Source: Bombus terrestris (Eukaryota > Arthropoda > Insecta > Hymenoptera > Apidae). From it: 64,000 nt of DNA. Location: positions 3,038,001 through 3,102,000 of the forward strand of contig NC_063285.1 of NCBI RefSeq assembly GCF_910591885.1, in the 5' to 3' direction. The position numbers and the translations under genes were made by a program. Of this stretch, positions 20,541-31,741 are shown in pieces. Position 1 is the stretch's first letter; each line of letters starts with the position of its first letter. The notes below the pieces were generated by a model that had not been told where the DNA came from, made no database searches, and worked only from the letters and a program-made list of their open reading frames with translations.

Positions 20541-21400
20541 GATTCTTGTAGGGCGTTTTGTATATGTTTTTCTGTTTCGTCTATGAACGAGTCGATTCGT
20601 CTGTCTGTTAGGTTGACACTGTTGTAGATTTTTAGGTCGCAGTTCTCTTCGAGCAGGTTTTGGAACATTTTCCAGTCTGTCTTTTTGTAGTTGTACCTGG
20701 GTGTTTCGGTCTGCGTTTCGAGTGGTCGCTGTCGTAGTCTATGGTTTTGAGAGTGTTATTTGGTCGTAAGTTTTGGAATTTTATTCGGGCATCTGCTAGG
20801 CATATGTCTAGGTAGGAGCGTCCTTTTGGGTAAGAGGGTAGCTCGGAGCTATAGAGGTTTGTTTTGTAGAAAATGCTTTTATTGTCTAGCCAGGTTCTGA
20901 CGGAGTTTCCTCTCGTGTTGTTTATTCCGTTTTTTCAGCTGGTATGTTTGGCGTTAAGGTCACCGGCTATTATGTAGTAGTTTTCCTGTTTGTCGAGCTG
21001 TAAAAGTTGGAAGAGATTGTCGAATTCGTCGTTAAATTGTTTCTGGTTTCCGTAGGCTGCGTAGGCTGCGGAGATAAATAAGTTTTCCTTATTATTTATT
21101 TTTATTTTTATGATCGTCGTCTCTAGGATTTTGAAGTTTGTTATTTTGTCGTTTTGTATTGTTTTGAACTTCAGGGGGTTTTTTATTAGGATTGCCGTTG
21201 CTCCTCCTTGGGTAGCGTTTGGTCTGTCGTGTCTTATTATAGAGTAGTTTTTGTATTGCACTTTATGTCTATAGTTCAGCTTGGTTTCTGAGATAAGTAC
21301 TATGTCGGGGGTTTCTTTCTTAATTAGTGTTAGCATGCTGTATCTTTTTTGGTTTGAGATTAGTGAGTTGGCGTTTATTGAGATGATTTTCAGATGTTTA
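20541..21400 (-). pseudogene. LINE J ORF2 endonuclease (minus copy)
   Basis: Apurinic-type endonuclease domain: IVLISETKLNYRHKV, RHDRPNATQGG.AILIK, AAYAAYGNQ and AGDLNAKHTS. The catalytic AGDLNAKH is intact here, whereas the plus copy reads AGDRNAKH. An in-frame break follows at 20935. Downstream YPKGRSYLDICLADARI and a frame-broken DYDSDH can be read before truncation. It would nick target DNA for target-primed reverse transcription. Confidence 0.8.
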
Positions 21401-21479
21401 ACTTTTATCTGGTTTATTTTTTGCTGTGATTGGTGGACGGGTGGGTTTTGGCTAATCTTCGTCTATATTTTCGATGATG

Positions 21480-22950
21480 TTGAAGATGGAATCGATTCTT
21501 TCTTCATGTGAATTTAATGCTTTTTTTATTTCGTTTAGTTGTGTTTGTTGGTCGCTTAGAGCTTTTAGAATGCTTTTTTTGAAGTCTTCAATGACATTTA
21601 TTATGCTTATTTGGTTTGAGTCTATTGTTGGGTTGGGGATTTGTTTGACTCGTGCCGCTATATTTGTTACTTGTGGGCTTGTCTCGTTTATACTTGTTCC
21701 TTGTTTTACTATGTCCGCGAACTTTATCTCGGGGACGTACTTACGGCTTATTTTGGCGATTCTTTCGGTTTTTGCTGTTTTTGCTTTGGTGATTTTTTCA
21801 TTGATCTTTTTACGTAATTCGACAAGTTTTGGGCATCCTTTGTATGATGCGGGATGTCCGTAGTTTTTGCAGTTTACGCAGTAGATTTTTTCTTTGCTTA
21901 CTGCTGCTTCTTTTTTTATCTTGCACTCGCCTGGCCCGTGCGGTTCAGTGCATTTTACACAGCGATAGTTTAGGTTACAGTTTTGTGCTGTGTGGCCTAT
22001 TCGCTGGCATTTGTAGCACTGCGTGATATCGTTTTTTTTTTAATTTTTTCCCATGCTATTTTCAGATAGTTAAGTCTGTTTATTTTTAGTAGGTTCCCAA
22101 TGTTGCTATCGGGGGATACTTGAATTATATAGATTGGGAGCAATATATTGTTCTCCCTTGATTTTCTTGGTGTGAATCGAGTCACTTTGGTGAAGTTAAC
22201 TTCTTCTATTTTCAGGGCTTTTAGGTCTTCTAGAATTTCTGCTTCTGTGTAGCTGTTTCCTAGCCCTTTTAGCAGGTACGTGTGAGGTTTTTAGCATTTT
22301 GGGGTATATGTGTAATAGGCCGTGTTGGCTGCGGTCAGTATTTTTTTTGCTTTCGCGTGGTCATTTAGGTTTTGAAGATAAAGCACGTGCTTACCTGCAT
22401 GGATTCTTTTGATATGGAAATTCTTGATTTTGAGGGAGTTTTCCATGAGTGCTATTGTGTCTTTCGGGTCTTGTAATGTTATGTTGATGGAGGGCGGCCT
22501 GGCCCCTTTTGCCGATGTGGGGGGGTCTGCCTGGTCTTCAGCGGGGTGGCTGGGTGGCAGGCCCTTATGCGTTTGGTTTTTCAGTAATGTTGAAGGTTGT
22601 GGTGTTTTTTTTTCGGCGGAGCGTTGGGGGGGGTGCTTGTCCGGGCGGTATAGCTTTTGCTCGTGGTTATTGGTGACGTGTCCAGGGGAGTGGGCTGTCT
22701 GGTTGCCTCTTTCCTTAATACGTCGTTTTTTTTTAATGCTTTCGATAATGGTTTCATGCGGTTGCGGTGTGCAGGGGTCTTGAGCTTGGAGGGCTTCGAA
22801 TCTGTTTTTTAATGTGATTGCCATTGGTTGAGGTTTTGGGCTTCTTTTTTGTTTCATATTTTCGTTTTTTTCGTCGTGCTCTTCTTGTGCATCGCTTTCT
22901 TCTCCTTTTAAATTTTCTTGTTTTGAGTTTATTTTTTTCCTGCTTACCAA
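21480..22950 (-). pseudogene. LINE J ORF1 (minus copy)
   Basis: N-terminal 219 codons are open (22950-22291), including MKQKRSPKPQPMAITLKNRF and FHIKRIHAGKHVLYLQNLND. A frameshift near 22290 leads into ...FTPRKSRENNILLPIYIIQV (22185-21997). Then zinc knuckles follow in another frame (C..C..GH...C, CVKCTEPHG..EC, C.NC...HPASYKGCP) down to about 21840. The C-terminal region ends near 21480. RNA-binding gag-like protein of the LINE; inactive here. Confidence 0.8.
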
Positions 22951-23297
22951 GTTTGGAGGCGGATTGAGTTCCCGCGTCTTTTGTGCAGCAGTTCTTATGC
23001 TGCTATCTTTAATTATTTGTTGTTTTTCTATCTTTCTTTTGATTCCTTTTTTTGTCGGGCTTATGGCGGATTCCGCCTCCTTGGTTTCGATTTCATTCCT
23101 TTCTTCTTCTATTTTTATATTGTTTGTAGAGTGGTTGATGTTATCACTATTTTTTCACTGTTTAGCACTCTTTTTGTTTTTCTTTTTTTTTTTGCTCTCT
23201 CACTGTCTACTGTACACTGTATAGCTTGTCGCGCTCACTGTTAGGGCCTACGCCTGGTTATCCCTTAGGGCCGAGAGGTCCGGCCTGCTCGGAGGAT

Positions 23298-23400
23298 CAC
23301 GGTCAACTGCACGCAGACTTTGTCCTTCGGGTAAGATGATTGCCAGATGTCAACGCATCTTCACAGTATATGTTTAGCTGGCCGAGGATCCGTTACCCGT
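23298..23400 (+). mobile_element. Gypsy B LTR fragment
   Basis: Matches the interior of the B LTR at 31074-31160 (CACGCAGA.TTTGTCC..CGGGTAA.ATGAT and TATGTTTAGCT). Its left side begins exactly where the minus J LINE starts. Confidence 0.7.
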
Positions 23401-23576
23401 TTGTTAGGATTTCTTCTAGACTGTCATTTATGGGTAAAGCTATAGTTTTGAGACATGTTTTGTTAGTTATATTGGTTTTTAATTTATTGTTTTCGTCAAA
23501 AAGTTTATCTATATGTGGCGGCACTCGACAAGCCAAATACCATCCACTCGACACTAACTAGTGTCGGACGACGGCA
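23401..23576. other. Unassigned, coding-like
   Basis: On the minus strand about 45 codons are open (DENNKLKTNITNKT...LPINDSLEEIL), but the protein was not recognised. It may be a piece of a retroelement pol. Confidence 0.3.
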
Positions 23577-23755
23577 GCGCAGTGGTTAACGCGGGCAGTT
23601 GACCGTGATCCTCCGAGCAGGCCGGACCTCTCGGCTCTAAGGGATTACCAGGCGTAGGCCCTAACAGTGAGCGCGGCAAGCTATACAGTGTACAGTATTC
23701 AGTGATAGAGCAAAAAAAAAAAAAACAAAAAGAGTGCTAAACAGTGAAAAAATAG

Positions 23756-24249
23756 TGTAGTATCGTGGGCAAAAGGCCCAAGATATCGGCCGAACCGTAT
23801 ACAAAGTGGCGAGAGCCGTGGCGCCGTCGAGTACATCAATGTGTCGTCGGTCCTTTCAAGTGGACAGTTTTCTGGCCACGGGGTTTCGGGACACGTGTTC
23901 GATGGGACGAGAAAAGACAATGAAACGCTAAGGGTAGAGTTAGTTGAGACGCCAGCGAGAACGAATGCAAGAGGCGTGCAGTATGAGTTGAGAAGCGAGA
24001 GCGTGCGAGTGCAGATGCCGAAGACGAGAGTTGTAGAGTTGCTAGTGTTGTAGAGAGATCGAGTTGTTATAGTTATAGAGTTGCGAGAGTGATTTCAGCG
24101 GAATAAGACTTTTGTGTTTTAGTTCAAGTTAAACATTTATAGTTCTCTGTCCAATTAATCTCTGTTATTTTCATTTATCTTAATAAATAGTATTAGGAGA
24201 ATTTTACAAATCTAAATTATCCTAATCCTATCCTGTTTCCGATACTACA
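23756..24249 (+). mobile_element. Solo LTR, family E (494 bp)
   Basis: Begins TGTAGTATCG and ends CGATACTACA, perfect 10-bp inverted termini with TG...CA. It is flanked by a 4-bp duplication ATAG (23752-23755, 24250-24253). The minus J copy (near 23135-23155) has the uninterrupted site GTGAAAAAATAGTGATAAC, proving the boundaries. AATAAA near 24182 fits a polyadenylation signal in plus orientation. The internal part was lost by LTR recombination. A related fragment is at 4205-4372. Confidence 0.93.
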
Positions 24250-24542
24250 ATAGTGATAACATCACCCCTACTACAAACAATATAAAAATAGAAGAGGAAA
24301 GGAATGAAATTGAAACCAAGGAGGCGGAATCCGCCATAAGCCCGACAAAAAAAGGGATCAAAAGGAAGATAGAAAAACAACAGATAATTAAAGATAGCAG
24401 CATAAGACCTGCTGTACAAAAGACGCGGAAACTCAATCCGCCTCCAAATCTGGTAAGCAGGAACAAAAAAAACATCAGACAAGAAAATTTAAAAGAAGAA
24501 GAAAGCGATTCACAAGAAGAGCGCGACGAAAAAAACGAAAAT

Positions 24543-25951
24543 ATGAAACAAAAGAGAAGCCCTCAACCAATGGCAATCCCAATAAAAAACAGATTCGAAG
24601 CCCTCCAAGCTCAAGACCCCTGCGCATCGCATCCGCAGCAAACTATTATCGAAAACATTTAAAAAAAAAAAACGACGTATTAAGGAAAAAGGCAACCAGA
24701 CAACCCACTCCCCTGGACACGTCACCAATAACCACGAGCAAAAGCTATACCGCCCAGACAAGCACCCCCCCACCCCCCGACGCTCCGCCGAAAAAAACAA
24801 CACCACAACCTTCAACATTACAGAAAACCAAACGCATAAGGGCCTGCCACCCAGCCACCCCGCTGAAGACCAGGCAGACCCCCGCACATCGGCAAAACGG
24901 GCCAGGCCGCCCTCCATCAACATAACATTACAAGACCCGAAAGACACAATAGCACTCATGGAAAACTCCCTCAAAATCAAGAATTTCCATATCAAAAGAA
25001 TCCATGCAGGTAAGCACGTGCTTTATCTTCAAAACCTAAATGACCACGCAAAAGCAAAAAAAATACTGACCGCAGCCAACACGGCCTATTACACATATAC
25101 CCCAAAATGCTAAAAACCTCACACGTACCTGCTAAAAGGGCTAGGAAACAGCTACACAGAAGCAGAAATTCTAGAAGACCTAAAAGCCCTGAAAATAGAA
25201 GAAGTTAACTTCACCAAAGTGACTCGATTCACACCAAGAAAATCAAGGGAGAACAATATATTGCTCCCAATCTATATAATTCAAGTATCCCCCGATAGCA
25301 ACATTGGGAACCTACTAAAAATAAACAGACTTAACTATCTGAAAATAGCATGGGAAAAAATTAAAAAAAAACGATATCACGCAGTGCTACAAATGCCAGC
25401 GAATAGGCCACACAGCACAAAACTGTAACCTAAACTACCGCTGTGTAAAATGCACTGAGCCGCACGGACCAGGCGAGTGCAAGATAAAAAAAGAAGTCGC
25501 AGTAAGCAAAGAAAAAATCTACTGCGTAAACTGCAAAAACTTCGGGCATCCTGCATCATACAAAGGATGCCCAAAACTCGCCGAACTACGTAAAAAGATT
25601 AATGAAAAAATCACCAACGCAAAAACAGCAAAAACCGAAAGAATCGCCAAAATAAGCCGTAAGTACGTCCCCGAGATAAAGTTCGCGGATATAGTAAAAC
25701 AAAAAACAAGTATGAACGAGACAAGCCCGCAAGTAACAAACATAGCGGCACAAGTCAAACAAAACCCCAACCCAACGATATACTCACCCCAAATAAGCAT
25801 AATAAATGTCATTGAATACTTCAAAAAAAGCATTCTAAAAGCACTAAGCGACCAACAAACACAACTAAATGAAATAAAAAAAGCATTAAATACGCATGAA
25901 GAAAGAATCGATTCCATCTTCAACATCATCGAAAATATAGACGAAGATTAG
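24543..25951 (+). pseudogene. LINE J ORF1 (plus copy)
   Basis: Starts MKQKRSPQPMAIPIKNRFEA at 24543. It is broken by a stop near 24660 (at an A run) and frame changes near 25112 and 25370. Identifiable parts are the central block FHIKRIHAGKHVLYLQNLND, then zinc knuckles CYKCQRIGHTAQNC, CVKCTEPHGPGEC and CVNCKNFGHPASYKGC, and a C-terminal tail ending HEERIDSIFNIIENIDED. Jockey-type gag-like RNA-binding protein; its place just ahead of ORF2 is typical. Confidence 0.85.
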
Positions 25952-25999
25952 CCAAAACCCACCCGTCCACCAATCACAGCAAAAAATAAACCAGATAAA

Positions 26000-27745
26000 A
26001 GTTAAACATCTGAAAATCATCTCAATAAACGCCAACTCACTAATCTCAAACCAAAAAAAGTACAGCATGCTAACCCTAATTAAGAAAGAAACCCCCGACA
26101 TAGTACTTATCTCAGAAAGAAAACTGAACTATAGACACAAAGTGCACTACAAAAACTACTCTATAATAAGACACGACAGACCAAACGCTACCCAAGGAGG
26201 AGGAACGGCAATCCTCATAAAAAACCCCCTGAAGTTCAAAACAATACAAAACGACAAAATAACAAACTTCAAAATCCTAGAGACGACGATCATAAAAATA
26301 AAAATAAACAATAAGGAAAACTTATTTATCACCGCAGCCTACGCTGCCTACGGAAACCAGAAACAATTTAATGACGAATTCGACAATCTCTTCCAACTTT
26401 TGCAGCTCGACAAACAGGAAATCTACTACATAATAGCCGGTGACCGTAACGCCAAACATACCAGCTGGAAAAACGAAATAAACAACACGAGAGGAAACTC
26501 CGTCAGAATCTGGCTAGACAATAAAAGCATTTTCTACAAAACAAACCTCTACAGCTCCGAGCTACCCTCTTACCCAAAAGGACGCTTCTACCTAGACATA
26601 TGCCTAGCAGTCGCCCGAATAAAATTCCAAAACTTATGACCAAATAACACTCTTAAAACCATAGACTACGACAGCGACCATAACGCCATAGTATTTCACA
26701 TAAGCTGGAACACATCTGACTACCTAACATTCGAAACATAGACCGAAACACCCAGGTACAACTACAAAAAGACAGACTGGAAAAAGTTCCAAAACCTACT
26801 CGAACAGAATTGCGACCTAAAAATCCATAACAATGTCAACCTAACAGACAGACAAATCGACTCGTTCATAGACGAAATAGAAAAACATATACAAAACGCC
26901 CTACTAGAATTCGTACCGACGTTAAAAAAAAGACTCCTGCTAGCCATATGTAAACTATAAATTAAAAAAACTACAACGAGATAAAAGCTACATACTATCT
27001 AAATTAAACAACCTAAGACACAACTACTCTTACGACAAAAGAGAAGACATAGAATTCCTAAAGTACCTGCTACACGAAATAAAATCACAACTAAAACAAG
27101 AATTCGCAAACTCTATAAATCAATACTGGACAAATAAAATAAAAAGTATCTCCAAAAAAGACTCTGCTAGCATGTTCCCGCAGATAAATCAAATTTTCAG
27201 ACCAAAGGAACAAAACTCCATTCCGCCCCTCAAACTGCCACCAGAAAAGCCTCCCTCATCCAAGAAGCAGGCATCGAGATACACAACACCAACAAAGACA
27301 CCGAGGATAACTTCATAATTTCAAAAACAACGGAAAAACTAGACATTATCGGCACCCACTTCGCCAAAACTCACACACAAAACGAACACATGGGCCGAGA
27401 ACAATTAAACAGAATTATCATCGCCGAAACAAACAAACTAAAAAATAAAATAGAACAAGACATAGCGCTGAACAAAACAGTCTGCACATTCTCAAACGAA
27501 AACACATCGGACGACCCCAAACAGCCCGACCCAGAAATAAACTACTTTACAAACTTCAATGAACTAAGTACAATCTTCTGCACGCTAAACGACAAAAAAT
27601 CCGCCGGCTTCGATGGCATCCCAAACTTCTCGCTCAAACGCTTACCAAACAAAATAAAATGGTACTACACAGTACTGTTTAATAACGCACTAAACAACAC
27701 GTACTTCCCCAAAAAATGGAAAAAAGCCAAACTCATAGCCATTAC

Positions 27746-27778
<33 letters not shown>

Positions 27779-29203
27779 GACGGTTCATCACCTGCAAACC
27801 TACGACCTATAAGCCTCCTTCTGCTTAAAAAAAATAAGGTAATAGCGGAAAATCAATTCGGCTTCCGTCACAAACACTCCACAATCCACGCAATAAACAA
27901 ACTTACGTCGGATATCTGCTGGGCACTTAACGCAAATCAACGAGTAGCCGCCTGCCTAATAGACCTCGAAAAAGCCTTCGACACAGTCTGGATCCCAGGG
28001 CTCATTTATAAAATGATTAAAAAGAACTTCCCTGAATACCTAATTAAAATAGTCTGGGACATGATAACAAACAAAACTTTTATAATGACCGACGGCTCGT
28101 ACACATCAAGCAAAGAATTCTCCATAGAGAACGGCCTGCAACAAGGAACAGTAAATTCCCCGCTACTCTTCAGCATCTACAATAACGACTTACTAAACCT
28201 CTTTAACCTCAACACATCCACACATAAACGCTCCATAGCCTTCGCGGATGACCTAATCATCTACGTAACAGGCCACAAAACCAAAACGATAAGAACAGAA
28301 CTGCAAGAACTCTTTAACAAAATCAGCGATTACTATCACACATGGAAACTAAAAATTAACGCAAGCAAATGCGAAATCATTCTATTCAGACCCATGACAA
28401 GCAAAATCGGTCCAGCAGAAAGGGAACACGTCAGGAAATTCCATCTAAAAGAAAAAGCAAACGAAGAGAACCTCATACCACACAAAAATTGCGTAAAATA
28501 CCTAGGAGTAAATATAGATGAAAAACTAAACTACAAGCAACACATCGAAATCCAACTCTCCAAAGCCAGCAAAGCTTTTTGGAATACAAAAAGGTTGTTT
28601 TATTCCAGACATCTCGATAGCAAAGTAAAAATCATGTGCTACCAAACGCTAATAAGACCCATTATAACCTACGACTATCCAATATGGTACAAAATACCAG
28701 CGTCAGTAATGGAAAAAATTCGCATATTCGAAAGAAAATGCACCAGAGCTTGCCTGAGCATTTACAGATCAGAACACAGCGGATACAGAAAATACGTAAA
28801 AAACAAAAAAATATACGACTTAGCCAACATCCACCGCATCGACTGTCACATCCTAAAAACTAACAAGAAACCACTTCGCGCAAGCCGCGAAGATCAAAGA
28901 AAACAGCCTAATCTTCGGCTGCTTATTCCCAAACGACGCATACTTCAAAGACACTCTTTTAACAGGCTACATCCCCCCCCCCCGAACCTAGACGAAAGAA
29001 ACTATCTCCAAGACCAAAACAACATCCCTATAATTTACCATATGCAAAGGAAAATAGGAATGAAATCTATACAATACGAGGAAAACCTAGATGGCCGTAC
29101 TGCAGACACTAGGTGGAGATACAACATGGCACTTCCCCAAAAGGATACAGAAGACAAACACAGAAAAAACACGAAAAAATATTGGTGGATACGGAACCCA
29201 TAA
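26000..29203 (+). pseudogene. LINE J ORF2 (endonuclease-reverse transcriptase)
   Basis: The endonuclease occupies 26067-26640 (IVLISERKLNY, AGDRNAKHTSW, SYPKGRFYLDICL), then a linker with several stops (26640-27380). RT follows from 27390: DKKSAGFDGIPN, then, after a 29-nt A run (27746-27774) that breaks the frame, SPANLRPISLL, NQFGFRHKHST, DLEKAFDTVW, GLQQGTVNSPLLFSIYNND and FADD (near 28236-28247), ending with the thumb region. An 11-nt C run (28973-28983) disturbs the C-terminus. Conserved RT residues are present, but the ORF cannot be read through. Confidence 0.88.
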
Positions 29204-29552
29204 CAAAAAACAACAAGATAAAGAGCCACAGAACGGCAACGCTCACCAAATAAAGTGTAAATATGTAAATATGTAAATAGATAAACAAATATTATACTAA
29301 TCCCACAGAACACCCCTCCCATCCCTCCCTAATAGGCTAGCGAACTGTCCTGTTTTTGCGTCCAGGCTTTCAGGACATAAATTGAAATATCGTACATTGG
29401 CACAGCGCAACAGCGGCTTAAATTTAAGGCACAATAATAATCTTAAAAAAAAAAAAAAAGTAATAATGCATGGCTACGTTTATTCTGGAAAAAAAAATTA
29501 TGTAAAAAAAATATGTAAAAAACCTGGAATTAATAAACAAAAATAAAAAAAA

Positions 29553-29625
29553 GCAATAGTTAACGCCTTAGGTTGCGAACGTTCGGAACCCGGGTTCGAA
29601 TCCCGGCGACCGGAGTCCGATTTTA
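29553..29625 (+). ncRNA. tRNA-derived SINE head or tRNA pseudogene
   Basis: A near-perfect T arm, CCCGGGTTCGAATCCCGGC (29589-29607), contains the pol III B box GGTTCGAATCC. An A-box-like TAGTTAACGCC lies ~30 bp upstream. No full cloverleaf acceptor stem is evident, and 200 bp of non-tRNA sequence follow, so a tRNA-derived SINE is more likely than a tRNA gene. It sits just after the poly(A) tail of LINE J. Confidence 0.6.
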
Positions 29626-29751
29626 TTTCCACGTACCAAAAAAACGGAGGAAAAATCAGCAGTATCCCGGCAGCGACATCTACAGCCCCCAGTGACAATT
29701 ACAGCGTACCAGGCCCAACAACTATAACTCACTCACGGCCACCTCAACATA
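29626..29751. other. Unassigned spacer
   Basis: Non-coding sequence between the tRNA-like element and the numt; possibly SINE body. Confidence 0.3.
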
Positions 29752-29754
29752 TTT

Positions 29755-29865
29755 TTAATTTTTAAATTTAATAGTAATGAATTTATTAAAATTATAATTA
29801 ATAATAAGCAAATCATACATAATAAAAAGATAAATAAATCAATTAATAGGTATCATTTGTGGAAT
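29755..29865 (-). pseudogene. ATP8: ATP8 numt copy, partial
   Basis: Translates with mitochondrial code as IPQMMPINWFIYL then IMYDLL, the conserved start of ATP synthase subunit 8. Truncated after about 35 codons. Confidence 0.75.
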
Positions 29866-29934
29866 TCGTTAGAAGTAAATTTTAATTACTCTAATTGATT
29901 TAAAAGATCAATTCTTAATTTCAGACATTTAATG
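29866..29934 (-). tRNA. trnK: trnK (UUU) numt copy
   Basis: Minus strand starts CATTAAATG(T)CTGAAA..AAG, anticodon arm TTGAT-CTTTTAA-ATCAA, 3' part ACTTCTAACG. Typical insect mitochondrial trnK. Confidence 0.75.
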
Positions 29935-29937
29935 ATA

Positions 29938-30005
29938 GAAAAATAATAAGTTAAATTATTAATTTTAGAATGACAATCTAATGTTATTTAATTAACTAAT
30001 TTTTC
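29938..30005 (-). tRNA. trnD: trnD (GUC) numt copy
   Basis: A 68-nt cloverleaf on the minus strand: acceptor GAAAAAT/ATTTTTC and anticodon arm TTAGA-TTGTCAT-TCTAA. Mitochondrial type; not a nuclear tRNA gene. Confidence 0.8.
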
Positions 30006-30008
30006 ATA

Positions 30009-30683
30009 TTAATTTTTTTTAATCCGATTTGAAAATAATTCATAAGAAGTTCTTTCTAATATAATTGGTATAAAACTATGATTTATTCCACAAATTTCAG
30101 AGCGTTGACCAAAATAAATTCCAGGACGAATACAAAATATGTTTAGTTGATTAATTCTATCAGGAATTGCATCAACTTTAATTCCTAATGAAGGGATTGT
30201 TCATGAGTGAATTACATTTGTAGAAGATACAATTATACGTATTGAAATTTTAAATGGAATAATTAATCGATTATCAGTTTCTAAAAGTCGAAATTGATTT
30301 ATTGATTCACAATTTAATATATATGAATCAAATTCATAGTTATTAAATTCTGGATATTCATAAGATCAATATCATTGATGACAAATAGATTTAATAGAAA
30401 AATAAGGATTTATGATTTCATCAATATAATATAAAATTTTTAGTGATGGAAAACGAATAATTATTAAAATAATTATAGGAGTTAAAGTTCAAATAATTTC
30501 AATAGTATGATTTTTTAATAAATTTAAGTGTAAGAAATTATTTAATGTAAAATCTATAAGGAAAAATGTATTTAAAGTAATAATAATAATTATTATTATT
30601 ATAGTTAAATTATGAAATGAAATAAGATTATCTGAATAAACAGAATTTGAGTCTTGAAATATAAATATATTTCATGTAGAAAT
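30009..30683 (-). pseudogene. COX2: COX2 numt copy, full length
   Basis: 225 codons with ATT start at 30683. N-terminus ISTWNMFIFQDSNS.YSDNLISFHN, C-terminus FCIRPGIYFGQRSEICGINHSFIPI..E and a TAA stop. Motifs of the CuA-binding domain (FGQ.SEICG..HSF) are visible. Subunit II of cytochrome oxidase in the mitochondrion; this nuclear copy cannot be expressed with the standard code. Confidence 0.9.
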
Positions 30684-30751
30684 TTTTAATAAGTAAGTTT
30701 ATTTGAATTTTAAGTTGAATTCAAAATTAATGTTTTATTAAAATATATATA

Positions 30752-31729
30752 TGTCGGAGATGAAAGAACACCGGAACCTTCCCTTTGGAACTTAACACAC
30801 GTATTGGAAGACCCCTAGTATTGTAATTTAGATTTCACCATAGCCGTATTGAGAAACTGTTGTCATTCGATCCGACTGTACTTATTTGAGATTTATGATA
30901 GTGAGCTCGGGCTCGAGGCGACAATCAGTCGCCGAACGTAGCCGCGGTCAAAGGGATGAACGTTTTATCTAACAAAGGCACAGAGTAACTCTATACCTCT
31001 CCTTAAAAGAAATAGTCGTAGCGATACGTGGCAGTAAATACTTCAATAGTTTCTATCCCGCGGCCCGCCACACGCAGATTTTGTCCTCCGGGTAAAATGA
31101 TCGCCGGGTGTCGGCATGCCTTTGTGGTGTATGTTTAGCTAACGTGAGGACCCGCTATAGATCTTAAGATTTAGTCAAGCGAAGTCCGTCAAGTAGTCTT
31201 TGTTGCAACTACGGGAAGATAGGAGAAACCTATCTTCCACGAACGTTGCCCCCCGTCAACAACCTCCCCTCAAGGGCGGCCAGCATCTCTTTCAAAACGC
31301 CGATATGGAGATCGACCAATTAGCAACAGCGCTAATTTCCCTCGCCTTTGGAACGAAAGCTTTCGTTGACGAATTCGAGGATCTCATGTCCTTAGACACA
31401 CCCATTATAGTTCTCCTCGACGGCATTGTCGAGACGGAGATTCATTCTTTCGTACGATCTCATCGACGAATGACAGTGCCACCTTACAACCAGTGAATAC
31501 CTCACATCTAGTTAACAAGGAGTTAGACTTGAACTGTGCGAGAACATACGTTTACCATCCCGTGACCGCGGATTCGTTTCGAACCTAAGGTCATTATCAC
31601 TAGTGCTACGAGTGCTTAATCTTGTTAATAAGCCCGTGCTAATAAACTCTCCATTGTATCACGACAATGGCTAATTCTAATGAAAATTCATTAAACGCCC
31701 ATCTCCATAATCCTGACTTCAATCCGACA
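30752..31729 (+). mobile_element. Gypsy B solo LTR (978 bp)
   Basis: Starts TGTCGGAGATG and ends AATCCGACA, with TGTCGG/CCGACA inverted termini and TATATA tracts on both sides. It includes, near its 3' end, the gag start MANSNENSLNAHLHNPDFNPT, showing that the LTR itself encodes the gag N-terminus. No internal sequence follows. The next B LTR begins 12 bp later after (TA)6. Confidence 0.85.
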
Positions 31730-31741
31730 TATATATATATA
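31730..31741. repeat. (TA)6 between two B LTRs
   Basis: Pure TA dinucleotide tract separating two direct B LTRs. It probably includes target-site duplication sequence. Confidence 0.8.

Larger units (their letters stand above)
20541..23297 (-). mobile_element. Jockey-clade LINE J, minus copy lacking RT
   Basis: Minus strand from its 5' end (CAGTTGACCGTGATCCTCCG at 23297) through leader, ORF1 and the endonuclease half of ORF2, stopping at 20541 before the reverse transcriptase. It is closely related to the plus copy starting at 23590. It lacks the solo LTR present in that copy's leader, so it shows the empty site. It is joined to a Gypsy B LTR fragment at 23298. Confidence 0.85.
23577..29459 (+). 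mobile_element. Jockey-clade LINE J, nearly full length
   Basis: Leader from about 23590 (GCGGGCAGTTGACCGTGATC), interrupted by a solo LTR (23756-24249). ORF1 spans 24543-25951, ORF2 about 26000-29200, and a 3' untranslated region leads to a poly(A) run at 29445-29459. Without the LTR the element is about 5.4 kb. The just-upstream GCGCAGTGGTTAACGCG looks like a tRNA-type A box. ORFs carry scattered stops, a 29-nt A run and an 11-nt C run, so the copy is inactive. It lies head to head with the minus copy. Confidence 0.9.
29752..30751 (-). mobile_element. Numt: ATP8-trnK-trnD-COX2 segment
   Basis: Extremely AT-rich minus-strand block in mitochondrial order COX2, trnD, trnK, ATP8 (partial). The D-K order differs from the ancestral insect K-D and agrees with honeybee-type genomes (from memory). 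In-frame TGA codons are read as Trp in COX2, as in the invertebrate mitochondrial code. It is in the nuclear genome, as shown by flanking retrotransposons, and is cut at a TA tract at 30741-30751 by Gypsy B. Confidence 0.9.

Noticed and set aside
21281..22026. Plus-strand open frames rich in Phe/Leu/Cys that look like membrane proteins
   Set aside because: Antisense of the A-rich LINE J ORF1/ORF2 on the minus strand; the same frames appear opposite every J copy.
30684..30751. Possible trnL2 upstream of numt COX2
   Set aside because: Complementary ends (TTTTAATAA/TTATTAAAA) suggest a tRNA, but a proper anticodon arm could not be drawn.
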